From positions 3,844,001-3,908,000 of the forward strand of contig JAJUBI010000005.1 of the NCBI GenBank assembly GCA_022419385.1: 64,000 nt of DNA. The letters are read 5' to 3'. How positions within the stretch are numbered: position 1 is the stretch's first letter; each line of letters opens with the position of its first letter. The translations under genes were made by a program, and so were the position numbers. The DNA comes from Paraconiothyrium sp. Pb-2020 (lineage: Eukaryota; Ascomycota; Dothideomycetes; Pleosporales; Didymosphaeriaceae). Shown here piece after piece: positions 44,294 to 56,300 of this stretch. The notes below the pieces were generated by a model, which saw only the letters and a list, made by a program, of their open reading frames with translations, had not been told where the DNA came from and did not search any database.

Positions 44294-45952
44294 CTATTCA
44301 CCGTCTTCCTCACTCTCGTCCTCCTCGCCACTACTTCCATCTTCGTATTCACCTATCAACTGCTCGCAACCTTTGATGTAGATCTTCAACTTAGATCCAT
44401 TCTCTGCGTAAGCAGCAAGGACCATGCGAGCAAGCAGGCTAATCGCCTCGTTAGCCCAGATACAGATCTCATCGCGATCCACAGCACTGCATATCTTCCT
44501 CATGATAGATTCAAAGTCGAGGGATGATTGAATTGGTCCAGCGACATTACGTATCTCCGACTTTTTCGCTTCCCATAGCTTATGGATTGTGTTCATGTGC
44601 CTTACGTGTTGTCTGAGGAAGGCTGCACAGAACGTACGGGTCTCGTCGTCTTTGTCGTCATCCTGCGGGAAATTGCGGGCGTGTCGCGGCCGCTAAGCCT
44701 TTGCGGCATCGATTGAGTCCTGCAATTCTTCTCGTAACACAACCGTGTCGCCGGACTGTAAGCTAGCCGATCGGGCGTACTTGCGTGCATAATCGTGGAC
44801 AATGAAACGAAGTTCTCCATAGAAAATTGTATTCTGGCTGACCCTCACAGCTTTAGCCAGAGATTGGGTCATGTTGTTCGTCATGAGTGGAGCAGCCGCC
44901 GTGTCCTGGAACATTGTCTACACAGATATTAGTCATGGGCAACGTCTTGCTTGAGCTACTCAACTGACTTTGAATACCCCAACAGCCACTGACACTTCGT
45001 TGTCGCTGAAATCAGCTTTGCCATCTAACAGCTGGTCAATGACGAACCGCCCCTCCTCATCCTCCCGGTGCTTCATGTCGCTTTCTAACGACTTTGCGAG
45101 TTGAAGGGCATGTTGCAAAAGTGCAGATGACTTCTCGATGCGGTATTCCGATAGTGTGCGTTTGAGCTCGTGGCCTAGTGCCAAGGTCTTGTTCTCGGGC
45201 AGGATTTGCGAGTACTGGTTGGGTCGGACGACGTCTTCAATCTCCTTCTGAAACAGCTCTCCAAGGTACTCGCGCACCTTGAGCCCTGCCTGTTGCCGAC
45301 GAGTCTCTATCTTTGCAACTGTGTCCGTCCGGTACTCGGGTGCGAACCACACTTCTTCTCGATCTATTGCTACTGCTTTGCACAGACCTGTCTTTGCGTC
45401 TGGATTGACCAGTGCGTACAATGTGAGGTCGTCATTGCCTTCTTTATGAACAACTCGCAATGCGCTATCATCGTGCTTGAGTATCTCAAATTTGCCTTTG
45501 GCAATTGTGTCGTCGACTGAAGTGTTATATGGTACGTCGAAAATGCCTTTAGGGCCAGCTGAGGTCTTTTTGGTGCGATAATCAGTCGCCATCGAGAGCC
45601 TCATGCCCACCCATAGCCCCTTCTTGTATTCTCTTTTATTGGATTTGCCCACTATTTCGGTAGAGGTCGGTGCCACCTTTGGGATTTTTACTTTGTCTAG
45701 CTCGACGGTCGTTCGGTTCCCAATAAATTCTTCGACATAAAGGTGGATGTGCCCCGCAGGCTTTTCTGGAACGTCATATGCCGTTAGACCGATGTGCCAA
45801 AAGAGGTTCGAGTCTTTTGTGCGTTGTTCCGATAAATCGTATTTCTCGTGTTGCGTAGGTCTCGTCCTCTCTTGTTGTGCGCTTTGAGCTACTCAAGTTG
45901 TGTTAGCAAGGCTCGCGTCATGGCTTGGTGCCTTACATGGCGGATCCGTCAT
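44294..45952 (-). CDS. Unknown protein (block B), possibly interrupted by a stop at 44693
   Basis: Exons 45952-45937 (MTDPP), 45888-44969 and 44917 onward join in frame. The main exon reads HEKYDLSEQRTKDSNLFWHI, then KGIFDVPYNTSVDD, EEVWFAPEYRTDTVAKIETR and LDGKADFSDNEVSVAVGVFK. After AAKA a TAG occurs at 44695-44693, but the same frame continues for 133 more codons with good protein composition (DDDKDDETRTFCAAFLRQHV, HKLWEAKKSEIRNV, acidic end). So either the gene ends at 44693 (387 aa), a CAG-to-TAG mutation cut it, or an intron I cannot place removes the stop (a CCCGCAG acceptor at 44667 fits). The acceptor AG of intron 1 lies inside one palindrome, and intron 2 and the main exon each hold another. 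Family unknown; no membrane segment or signal peptide. Confidence 0.65.
44951..44963. repeat. Palindrome site 13, TTGAGCTACTCAA
   Basis: Perfect arms, in intron 2 of the 45-kb gene (44968-44918), beginning right after the GTCAGT donor. Confidence 0.95.
45477..45489. repeat. Palindrome site 14, TTGAGTATCTCAA
   Basis: Perfect arms with an off-consensus centre (TAT); coding, minus strand reads F-E-I-L-K. Confidence 0.9.
45884..45896. repeat. Palindrome site 15, TTGAGCTACTCAA
   Basis: Perfect arms; on the minus strand the TAG in its centre is the 3' splice site of intron 1 of the 45-kb gene (45936-45889), behind a CTAAC branch point. Confidence 0.95.
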
Positions 45953-46265
45953 GGTGTATGAGGAGATGCGTAGGAGAAATCTCAAAACAATAGCGGGCAG
46001 CGTAAGCGGGGGACAGGCGACACACGTTACGATAATTGTTCGTGTATGCGCAAAATCGATATGGGCAGGGGAGGTAGGTCGCAGCTGCACATTTGCTGCC
46101 CGACGACGGAGGAGCGAAGCGAGAGTGAGAGAAACGCGCAAACGCACGAAAGTGAGAGAAACCGGCAAACGCCCGGGATTGCGCCACTTCTCTCGGCAGC
46201 TTGACCTTCTCCTCATGAAGTCACCCCGTAGAGCTTCTTCAAGCCCTTATCTTCTACAATTCAAT
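45953..46265. promoter_or_regulatory. Divergent promoter region, 45-kb and 46-kb genes
   Basis: About 310 bases between two start codons on opposite strands. The frame of the plus-strand gene is open through it, and an alternative in-frame ATG lies at 46215. Contains repeated gtgagagaaac phrases at about 46128 and 46152. No full palindrome. Confidence 0.45.
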
Positions 46266-47065
46266 ATGGTGAAGACCACAAGAGCCAGCAAACCTACGAA
46301 CAAGACCAAGAAAAAGAAGAACACGCAAACAGCGCGGCCAGGAACAATACAAGACTTGATTGCGAAGCTGCAATTACAGGTTGAATACCAGCAGGCTGTC
46401 GACGCGAACCCAGCCAACGCCGCTCTTGCAAACCTGCTCAGTACCAACAGTACCGCCTTGAGGAAGGCGACATATGAGTTTTACGAAAAGCTAGAGGCGC
46501 TTGAACCCCCGACAGCCCACAAACATGGGTTGAGTGCCGATCAAGAGCGAGGCGTGCGCGACATAGTAAAGAGCATCGACGCCGAGCTACACAAGCCGGG
46601 TCCGAACACCGACGTCCAAGATGAGCTACTCAAATCGCACACAGGGACGCTCGTCGACAAGCTAGTCAGGTTGACGGAACTACATTTGATCATACCATAC
46701 GAATTGGACGTCACAAAACTTCCACAGTGGAAGCCAGAGGGGCGCTATGTGTTGGATGACAGAGAAAAGGGTATGTCGGTGCTTCATGTAGATGGGATAA
46801 TTGATTCACCTTTGTTGCAGATTTCAAATGGAGGTCTTGTGATGTGGGAGATGATGGGAGTCAACGATACGATTGGAATGAAGGACTGCCAGATGTGTCC
46901 CCGGCGACTTGGAATGCGAAGGGAACCGGAGCTCCAGGTAATATTCGGAGAATCATGGAACAGGAGGCAGAAGAGAGGGAAAGGAGAAAACAGGAACCCA
47001 AACTAGCGGGCCTCGAAGGCCGGGAGGAGGCGGTGAAGAGAGAAGAGAACGTTAGTCGCTTGTAG
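46266..47065 (+). CDS. Unknown Lys-rich protein (block B), 3' end apparently replaced
   Basis: Exons 46266-46770 and 46821-47065 (GTATGT donor, TTGCAG acceptor) give 249 aa. The N-terminus is very basic (MVKTTRASKPTNKTKKKKN), like a nuclear localisation signal; the middle is helical (TIQDLIAKLQLQVEYQQAV), and exon 2 reads DFKWRSCDVGDDGSQRYDW then a charged helix (EQEAEERERRKQEPK). The last six or so codons and the stop lie in sequence homologous to the antisense of the PIF1 helicase, so the true C-terminus has probably been lost by the rearrangement at about 47048. One palindrome copy (one mismatch) is coding, E-L-L-K. Family unknown. Confidence 0.6.
46621..46633. repeat. Palindrome site 16, one mismatch (ATGAGCTACTCAA)
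   Basis: Coding in the 46-kb gene, reads D-E-L-L-K in the same codon phase as the other coding copies. Confidence 0.9.
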
Positions 47066-47225
47066 ACACTTTCTGGTGGTTTTCTTCTAGGCCTTACACA
47101 TGAGGTCCCTTAGTAGATTCTTTATACTATCTTAAGCTTACTAGGTATATAACTATATAGTTAAGCTATTAATATCTAAAATTACCTATTAAGTAAAGGT
47201 ATTAACTTTTACTTTATAGCTTCTA
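47048..47225 (+). pseudogene. RIP-mutated fragment of the PIF1 helicase
   Basis: Aligns base for base with 15169-15342 in the PIF1 gene (same window strand, so the gene fragment reads on minus). For example gcttcctggtggttttctt against actttctggtggttttctt, and tttactttgtagccc against tttactttatagctt. Nearly all differences are C-to-T or G-to-A. It covers the region between Walker A and Walker B. It marks the junction between block B and the AT-rich retrotransposon block. Confidence 0.85.
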
Positions 47226-47270
47226 TATTATAAGGAGGGTTTCTATATACCTAATCTAGGCCGGCCTTAC
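47226..47270 (-). repeat. Inverted copy of the gypsy LTR end
   Basis: The roughly 43 bases containing tacctaatctaggccggcc are the reverse complement of the ends of the LTRs at about 60945-60985 and 61522-61562. The match fades inward of about 47270, so only the LTR terminus is shared. Confidence 0.65.
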
Positions 47271-50200
47271 GAGTATTATTTAGAATTTTAACTTTTTAGT
47301 AATATATTCTAGATTTATAGTAACCTATTTAGATATTTAGTAACCTATTTATTTAAAGAGGCTATTAAAGTTTTTTTAAAAAAGTACTAATAGTACTATT
47401 ACTAATAGATAGTATAGAAGAAGCTATAATAAAGTAATATTTATAATACTATTATTATATATCTAGATATAGTTTAACTTTATACTAACTTTAGAATATA
47501 AATAATATTAAGAAATATAAAGCTTATAAGAGATCTATAATAATAAGAATTAGTAATTACTTATAGCTTTTTACTAAAATACTAAAAAATAGAATTATAT
47601 TAAATTTAATATAAATTCTAAATATTTAGAAGTTAATAAAATCTAAAAAGAATTTTTATTTATATTTATAGCTAAATAAATAGAAGAAACTGTAGTAAGT
47701 AAAAGTAAAGTATTTAAAAAAATCTTAAATAATAACTAGTAAGTAAAAGTATATAATTTTTTTAGTTACTAAGATAGATTTAGTAGTTTTAATTATTTTT
47801 TTTATACTAGGCCTATAGATAGTAATTTATCTAGAATTTCTTTTAAAAATATATACTTCTATATACCTCTAACTATAGGTCTAGACCCAGATCTAGGCCT
47901 ATAGTAATATATAGAAAATATATAATAAAAAAAATCTTTTTTATTTTATTTTATACCTTTTCTTTACTAATATAGTACTAACTAATAATAAATTAAATAC
48001 TAATATATTTTTTTTAATAATCTTACCTAGTACTATAGTAGTGTATTTATATACTAAGAGGTTATTAGGCTAAGACTCTATTTATATTAAAATACTAGAT
48101 ACTATTTTTACTATATTAAGGTCTAATAATTCTCTTTTTCTACTCTTTATAAGTTCTAAAAGCCTATTAGTCTCTTATTTTACTACTTTGCCCTATATAC
48201 CTTTATTCTTACTAAATATTTACCTTATATATTATACTCTACTATATACCTTCTTACCTTTATAAGTATTAGTCTCTTTATACTTAAAGGTATCCTCTAT
48301 AAGGCTCTTAGATACTTAACTACTTATAGAACTATAAGTAATTTCTAATCTTTACCCTACTTAGTAATATAAATAGAACTAAAAGCTAATACTAGCTATA
48401 CCTTTTCTTTTTAAACTACCTAATATAGGTAAATATTACCTATATACCTATATATACTCTACTCTTAGTAACCTTTTACCTTTTTTTATTTAATCCTTTT
48501 TAGCTCTTTTTACTTAAAGATAATATCTAATCTACTTTTAATACTTTCTAAAATTTCTTTTATTAACTTTACTTTTAGCAGTACTGCTGTAGGCATAGTA
48601 GACTCTAGTAGTAGTAGTAGTAAACCCCTATATAAAGGTAATAATAAGAATAGTTTATCTTATAGCTATAATTACCTACTAGTAACTACTTTTTAAACTA
48701 GTTTTATTAGGCTAATTTAGTTTCTTTTCTTATATAATATTTTTTTTTTACTATCTAATAGCCTTTTACTAACTTACTCTAGTTACTGTCTACTTAGATA
48801 CTAAGCTAATATATAATTTTATATACTTTATACTAGAAAGCCTTTACTAGCTATACTATTATAGTAGCTTCTTTAGTACCTAGCTATACCTCTTTACTAT
48901 TAGTAGAGAGAACCTTAGAGTTTCTTCTACTACTAATAGTAATATATATATTCTAGAGGGCACTCTCTTTTAGTTTCTATACTATAATTCTAAAGCTATT
49001 TAATAGATAACTTTTAAAGCTTATTAGGTCTACTATACTTAATAACTAATAAAAACCTTTAATACTAAAGGCCTATACTTTATCTATCTATTATTTTTAT
49101 TTACTGCTGCTATTACTAGGCATTATAACTTTAGGTATAATATTTTATTTAGCGCTAATAATAGTATATATAATAAATACTACTACTATAGTAGATTTTA
49201 TTTTAAGTTATTAATAACTTTAGCTTACTTATTTTTAATAGCCTCTGCGCAGCTTACTTTATATAAAACTACTAGTTTATTTTTTTTAGTAGTAAGATTT
49301 AATATCTTTTTACTCTTTCTATTACTAATAATTAAATAGCCTACTATCTAAGCCCTTTTTACTTAATTCTAATACCTTTTTAGTTAGCTGCCTATTCTTT
49401 TTTAGCCTTTTTTTTAGGTAGACTTTCTTTTACTAGTAGAGATTCTATTTAAAAAAATTTAGCTAACTTTTTTTAGACTATAGCTAAGAGTTCTTATTTA
49501 CTAGCCCTTAATTAGTATATCTATACTAGGCTCTTCTTTTATAGTAGTCTAGTTTCTATTTCTAGTATTAAGAATAACTTTATACCTAACTTCTTATTTA
49601 GTATAGGGCCTTCTAGTATCTATTCTACTACTAGTATACTTTAGTTTAGTTTTTCTATTTCTCTAGCTCTAATCTAATTATCTTTTAGGCTAGAAGCTAG
49701 CCTTCTAGCCTATCTATAATCTTCTAAGTAAAAATTTCTATATAATTTATTTATAGGCGCCTACTACTCTACTTTCTTAGTAGTAGGCTTAAAAATAACT
49801 ACTACTTTTCTTTTTATAACTACTAAGCTCTCTAGAGCTCTCTACTATATAATAATTTTTAATAACCTTAACCTATTTAAGTAAGCTACTATCTACGCCC
49901 TAGCTAAAAAAGCTTATAACTACTATAATAGCTAAAGCTAGGTAGACTATAGTTATAGTTATAGCTATAGCTATAGTAGCTATAAATAAGGTAGTAATAA
50001 TTCTTTAGACTTTTTATTCTAAGCTTTTTTTATTTCTACTTTTTTCTTTTAATCTTCTATTTCTACTATCTAGAGCTACTACTAGTAACTCTATTTATAG
50101 CTCTCTTAAAGGGTAGCTTCTTTTTCTTTTTAGGTATTTTAGCTAAGTAATTTAAATTTCTTACTATTTTAAAGTCTTTTATAAATATACCTAGTATTTA

Positions 50201-50810
50201 TATAGTTTTTTTATTTTTAACTATTTTTTTCTTTTTTATATATATATCTACTCCCTAGCTATAGTTTTACTTAGTATAAGATATTCTACTCTTTTCTATT
50301 CTAACTACTATTCTTACTACTAGATATTCTATACCCCCTATAGCTAAGAGGGCTGTAGCTTTTATTATTATTAAATACTCTTTTCTATTAGTAACTGCCC
50401 TACTAATTCTCTTATATATTAATATTTACTACTTATCTAGTTATTTACTAGTATATATTATTAGCCTTATAACTAATTCTCTCTTAGTCTTTAGTTCTAG
50501 TGTTAGAGGCGGCTTTTATTATTATATTTTTTAAAACTACCTTTTTACTTTTAGCTTTTTTCTTTTTTATTCTATAGTCTACTCTATAGCTTTAATAGTC
50601 TCTTCTATACTATTTCTATTCTCCCTACTTATTTCTATTTATTTTCTACTAGTTTTTCTTCTAACTTTTCTTATTTTCTTATCTACTTTTAGCTACCCTT
50701 TCTTATAGAGACTTTCCCTTAATTAACTTTACTCTAGGTAGTATAGCTATAGGCAGTATAGATAGTAATAATAATAATTATAATAGTAATAAGGGCTTTT
50801 CTCATTCTAT
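47271..50810. mobile_element. AT-rich RIP-degraded sequence, unassigned
   Basis: No ORF of useful length. From about 47.9 to 50.8 kb the plus strand is pyrimidine-rich, the reverse of the purine-rich plus strand that follows, which suggests a degraded element encoded on the minus strand. CpA is scarce, as after RIP. I could not recognise any protein domain. Confidence 0.5.
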
Positions 50811-53800
50811 CCTCTAATAAACTAAAATAGTAGTAGCCTATATATTAGCGTTTAAACAGCTAGCTAATAAGGTCTTAAACTATAGGGAATAAGCTCTAAT
50901 ATAGAAGTTTTATAAAGAACTTAAATTAGATATTAGTATAAAATAATTAGAATAAAGAAACTAATAACTCTATCTATAATAATTAAATAAGCTGTCTAAG
51001 TAGATAATAAGTTATTTTATAAAAATAAGATAATAAGAAGAAAGTAAATATAGCATAAATAGCTAAAACTATAAAACCTATAATAAAGGGGATCTAATAG
51101 TCTTAGATGCTAATAAAGAAAAGAGATTAAGTTAGAATATAATAAAGAAAAAGTAATATAAAAAGGCACTTACTTTAGCTATAGTAAAAAGGGCTATATT
51201 ACTAGAAACTATCTAAATAAAAGCTAGGAAAAGTCTATAAAGGTACTAAGAAGAAACTAAAGAAACTAGAAATCTTAAAGAAAACTAAAGAGAAACTAGC
51301 TAGTAGTAAGAAATATAAAACTACTTATTAGGCTAAGTATTTCTAGGACATATATATTATATATAAAGATAAAAAGAATACAGGGTACTAGCCTATAAGA
51401 GAAAGGCTAGTAGTAACTTAAGAAGAATAGATAATTCTATAGCTTAAAAGTAAAACGCCTAGGTCTAGAATTCTATAATACTAAAGATTTAGAAATAAAT
51501 CTAATAATAATAAAGAAGATAGCAACTTAGATAAATTAGTAGATACCCTTCTAGTTAATTCTAAGGGGAGATAAGCCCTTCTTCTTATTACTAGTATAGA
51601 AGGCACTTATATCCCCTAGTAAAAGTATCTATATAGAAGGAATTAAATACTTTTAGCCTATAGAACTATATATAAGGTGGCCAGACTAGTTAAGACTAAA
51701 GATATATAATAAATAATTAAGGGCTTACGCTTTATTATAAGAATTTATATAGAAAAACTATTTATAAGGTTTATAAAAACTAAAAGATTTAGTTTCTATA
51801 AAATATAAAGTTTATAAGCTTTAATAAATAGGTAGAATAAAATATAATTCTAGTAAGGGAAATGCTAAATAAATAAGAATAGGCCTAAATTACTAATAAA
51901 ATTAAGTAGGTAATAAAGCTTATACCTTAAGTTATAATAAAGTACTAGATCCTAATTAGGAAGAATACTTAGACAGACTAATAAAACTAATAGAAGAGAA
52001 TAACCCCTAAATACTAACTAAATACCTAGTATATTATAAGTTATTATAGATATTATATATTATAGATAATTATCTAATACACCTAACTTTAAAAAGAAAA
52101 TATTATGCCTTTCTAATTTAAATAATAGATAACCCCTATAATAACCTTATTCTAAGGGATAAAGTATATAAATAGTATTTAAAAAAGAAGTATAGGAGAT
52201 ATCTAGTACTAGCCCCTAGACCTCTCTTACTAACTAAATGTATAAAAGGGTAACTTTAGTATAAATACTCTAAGAATAAGTATTCTTAGCATATAGCTAA
52301 GAAGATATAGATAAAGTATTAGCTAAAAGATAAAGAAGCCTTAAGGGGTATATAGAGACTATATATTATAATTTAGGGAGAATACTAAGGAAAACTAATT
52401 AGAGTAATAATTAATAGTAGAGTAATATAAAATTTTATCTCTAAGAACTTTATAGAAGATAAAGGGCTCTACTATACTAATAAAATAGAGAAGAAAACCT
52501 TATTTAATATTAAGAGACTACCTTTTTAGGAACAAATTTATATAGAAACTAAACTAGAAATCTTTCTATCTAAAGGGCTAGTTATTAACAACTTTATTAT
52601 AAACTTAGCTAAGATAGATAATTAGTAAGATATAATTCTAAAAATACTATAGCTAAAGCAGGTTAACCTAACTATCTACTAGAGAATAAGATAAGTCTAA
52701 TACCTATACTAGTTAATAGTAAATAAGAAACTTACCCTAGAAATACTAGATTAATACTAGAGGTTTATAGATATCTTTAATAAACTAGAAGGATACCTCC
52801 TAGAATATACTAAATAGAACTGTAAGATTTAACTAGAGAAAGAAAAGTAACCTATATAGGGACTAGTATATAAAATAACTAAATAAGAACTTAAGGTTAC
52901 TAAGCAGTATATTAGAAATAATTTTAAATAAAAATATATTAGGCCTTCTTAGTCTTCTGCAGCTTATAGGGTCACCTTTATAGAGAAGAAGAATAACCTA
53001 GAACTATAGTTCTATATTAACTTTAGAAAAATAAATACTATTATAATTAAGAATAGGTACCTATTACTCTTAATCTTAGATCTATAAGACTAACTCTAAA
53101 ATATAAAGATTTTTACTTACTTAGATATAAAGAATACGTACTACTAAATTAGAATAAAGAAAGGTAAAGAATAGAAAACTACCTTTAAAATAAAGTTAAA
53201 ATTATTTAAGTATAATATTATACCCTTTAGGCTTACTAACGCCCTAGTAGTCTTTTAAAAATAAATTAATACTATACTCTAAGAATGTATTAGTAAGTAT
53301 ACTATAGTATACCTAAATAATATCTTAATATACTTAAATAATAAATAAGACTATAAAAAGTATATAAAAGAAGTACTAGACTATATAAGTAAAGCTAAGC
53401 TATATTTAAAGCTTAAGAAATATAAGTTCTATATTATCTAAACTATCTTTCTAGAGTTTATAGTAGAACCTAGGAAGCTTAAGATTAAGTAAATAAAACT
53501 ATAAGAAATTTTAGACTAGAGAAAACTAAAAAATATTAAAAATATTTAATTCTTTCTAAAATTTTATAATTATTACAGGAAGTTTATTCTAGACTAGATA
53601 AAGATAATAGAGCCCCTTATAAGGTTAATAAAGAAAGAAGTACCCTTTAAATAGATAGATAAATACTAATAAGTAATAGATTAACTTAAAAAAGAATTTA
53701 CTAAAGAATCTATCTTATAAATCTTTAATCCCCGCTATTCTACTATACTAGAAATAGATATATTAAATTTTACTATAGAAGTGTGCTTACTCTAGTAAGA

Positions 53801-56300
53801 TCTAGAAATAGATAAAAAGCACCTATATAGCTATTACTTCTAAAAAATATAAAAAGCTAAACTTAACTATAATATTTATAATAAGGAAATATTAGTAATA
53901 GTTAAAGTATTTAAAGAATAGAGAACTTACCTCTAAGGTATAAAATACTAAATACTAGTCTTTTTAAACTATAAGAACTTAATAGGATTTATAATAAATA
54001 AGGCCCTTATACCCTAGTAGGTAAGATAGGTATAGACCCTATTAATATATAATTTTAAGATTATATATACCTAAGGGACGGAAAACCTTTAGGCAAACAC
54101 TTTAAGTAGAAAACCTAACTTATAAGAAAAAGCTAAAGTATTAGGGGCCCTGCTTTAATTTAATAAGAATAGTACTATTATCTATAATATACTAAAGCTG
54201 GCAGTAATAATAGAAACCTAGACTAGTATATAGTATAACTAGATTAAAAAGAAAATAGCAATTAGTAATAAAAATATAAGCCACCTACCTATAGAAATAA
54301 AATATAAGAATAATATTTATAAGGTTTTTAATAGAATCTTTATTTCTACTAAGATCTAATATAAGTTTATAAAATAATTTTATAAGGTACCGGTACACAG
54401 CTACTAGAGAATTAAATAAATACTAGAATAACTAATAAGGGATTACTACTTTTCTTAAGCCTAATAAATAGTTATAAAAGTCTTAAGCAACTGCGCTAAT
54501 TACTACTAAAATAAACTAAATAAGTAATATACTATATAAGATAACTATAACCTATAAAGTTAATATATAAAATATAGTTATAATAGACTTTATTACAGGA
54601 CTACAAAATCTAAGACCCAGAATAACAAGGTAGAATATAATAAAATTATAGTTATTATTAATAAAGTAACTAAGTACGCATACTTCTTACTATATAAAGA
54701 GGTTAGTAAAGTAGAGTATATAGCCTTCTACTTTACTTTTATAGTAATAGTACAATATAGAGCTCTAGATAAAATTATTATAATAGAGATATTTACTTTA
54801 TATCTAAGTTCTAGTAAACTATATTTACCCTTATAGGCATTAAGTATAGTATATTAATAGCCTATTATCTATAAATAGATAGGTAGATAGAATAAATAAA
54901 TTAAATAGTAGAATAGTTTCTTAGGTATTACCTAAACTACTAATAAAATAACTAGGTAGAGTTGCTCCTATAGTATAACTAGTCCTATAATAGCTTATAA
55001 TATAGCGCTACTAGAGTTTCACTATTTTTTATAAACTATAGATTTAACCTAGTAGCCTACTAAGTATCTAGAACTATAAGGTCTTAGAGTATAGATAGAG
55101 AATAATAGGCTAAGAAAATTATATAAATTTATAGCTAACTCTAGTAAGATACTATATTTCTATAAGAAAAAATAGAAAAATATATAATCTTAAGTATAAG
55201 CCTACGCCTATACTAGAGAAGAGAGAGAAAGTCTAGCTACTATAAAAAAATATTACTAGTAAACAACTATTAAATAAACTAGACTATCTAAAAATTAACT
55301 ATATAATATTCTAAAGTAAATTACTCTAGTTTTATTTAAATTATAACTTCTAAATAGTATAAAGATATACCTAGTATTCTATATAGCCCTCTTAGAAAAG
55401 GCACTACAGAACAAGAACCTATAGTTTATAAAATAAATATATAGAGAAAGTAAAGAAGAATAGAAAGTAGTAAGTATTAATAGATATTAACTAGTAAATA
55501 GTTAGAATTACTATAAAGTTAAATAGCTAGACGCGATAAGAAGAAAACCTATAGATAATATTTAAAAACTAGAAAGTAATATTAACTACCTAAGAAGTTA
55601 GAGAAATATTAACTAAACTAATCTCTTAAAGAAAGCCTAGAGATATTAGACTAAAAGCTAAACTACCTTATAGTAAACTATAAAAATTACTACTATTAAA
55701 GAAGGTATAAGTAGTATTTTAAAAAACTACTTTACTCTTCTTAGAACTATTCTATAGACTAGCAGCCCTTAGTTCTACTTTTTTCTAATCTAGCTTAGCC
55801 TCTAGAAATACTAACTAATAATCCTTCTATCTATTAAGAAGTTTCTTTTATTTCTATAACTATAATATCTTTAAATAAGTATTAGCTAAACGCTAGATAG
55901 TAGTAGTAGTAGTATCTAGAGTATTCTTTTAGGCCTTCTTAGCCTTAATAAGTTTAGCTAGAATTTTAGCTTAGAAATAATTAGTATTGCGTACTATAAA
56001 TAGTTAATATAAATAGAACTATAGTAGTAGATAATATACTCTTAGCCACTAAAATACTATTAATATTATAAGAGCCTTAGATATTTAAACAAATATAAGC
56101 TTTATAAGTAGAATACCTAGGTATATTATATAGAGAAAGTTTATAGTAAATCTTTAATTAATTATAGTAAGAATAAGGTATAGTAAGGAATCTATAATAA
56201 CTAATTTTATTAGTAAGATAAGTTATTTGTTAGTTTTATAAAAGGTATAAAGGGCAATAATAAACTTATATAATAGGGCTACCCCACTAATATAATATAA
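50811..56300 (+). mobile_element. Ty3/gypsy retrotransposon remnant 1 (gag-pol), RIP-degraded
   Basis: Stop-riddled but readable pol blocks in order: protease at about 52410-52480 (decayed D-S-G followed by NFIS), reverse transcriptase at about 52975-53400 (FRKIN, then IKNRY), and integrase core at about 54560-55000 (DFITGL, then a decayed HPQTDGQTER segment). A purine-rich region upstream (50.8-52.3 kb) fits gag. Its own LTRs are not evident to me. Boundaries are approximate. Confidence 0.7.

Noticed and set aside
27873..46633. Introner-like elements as the explanation of the intronic palindromes
   Set aside because: The introns share only the 13-mer at varying positions and are otherwise unlike in sequence and length; copies also occur in exons and at stop codons.
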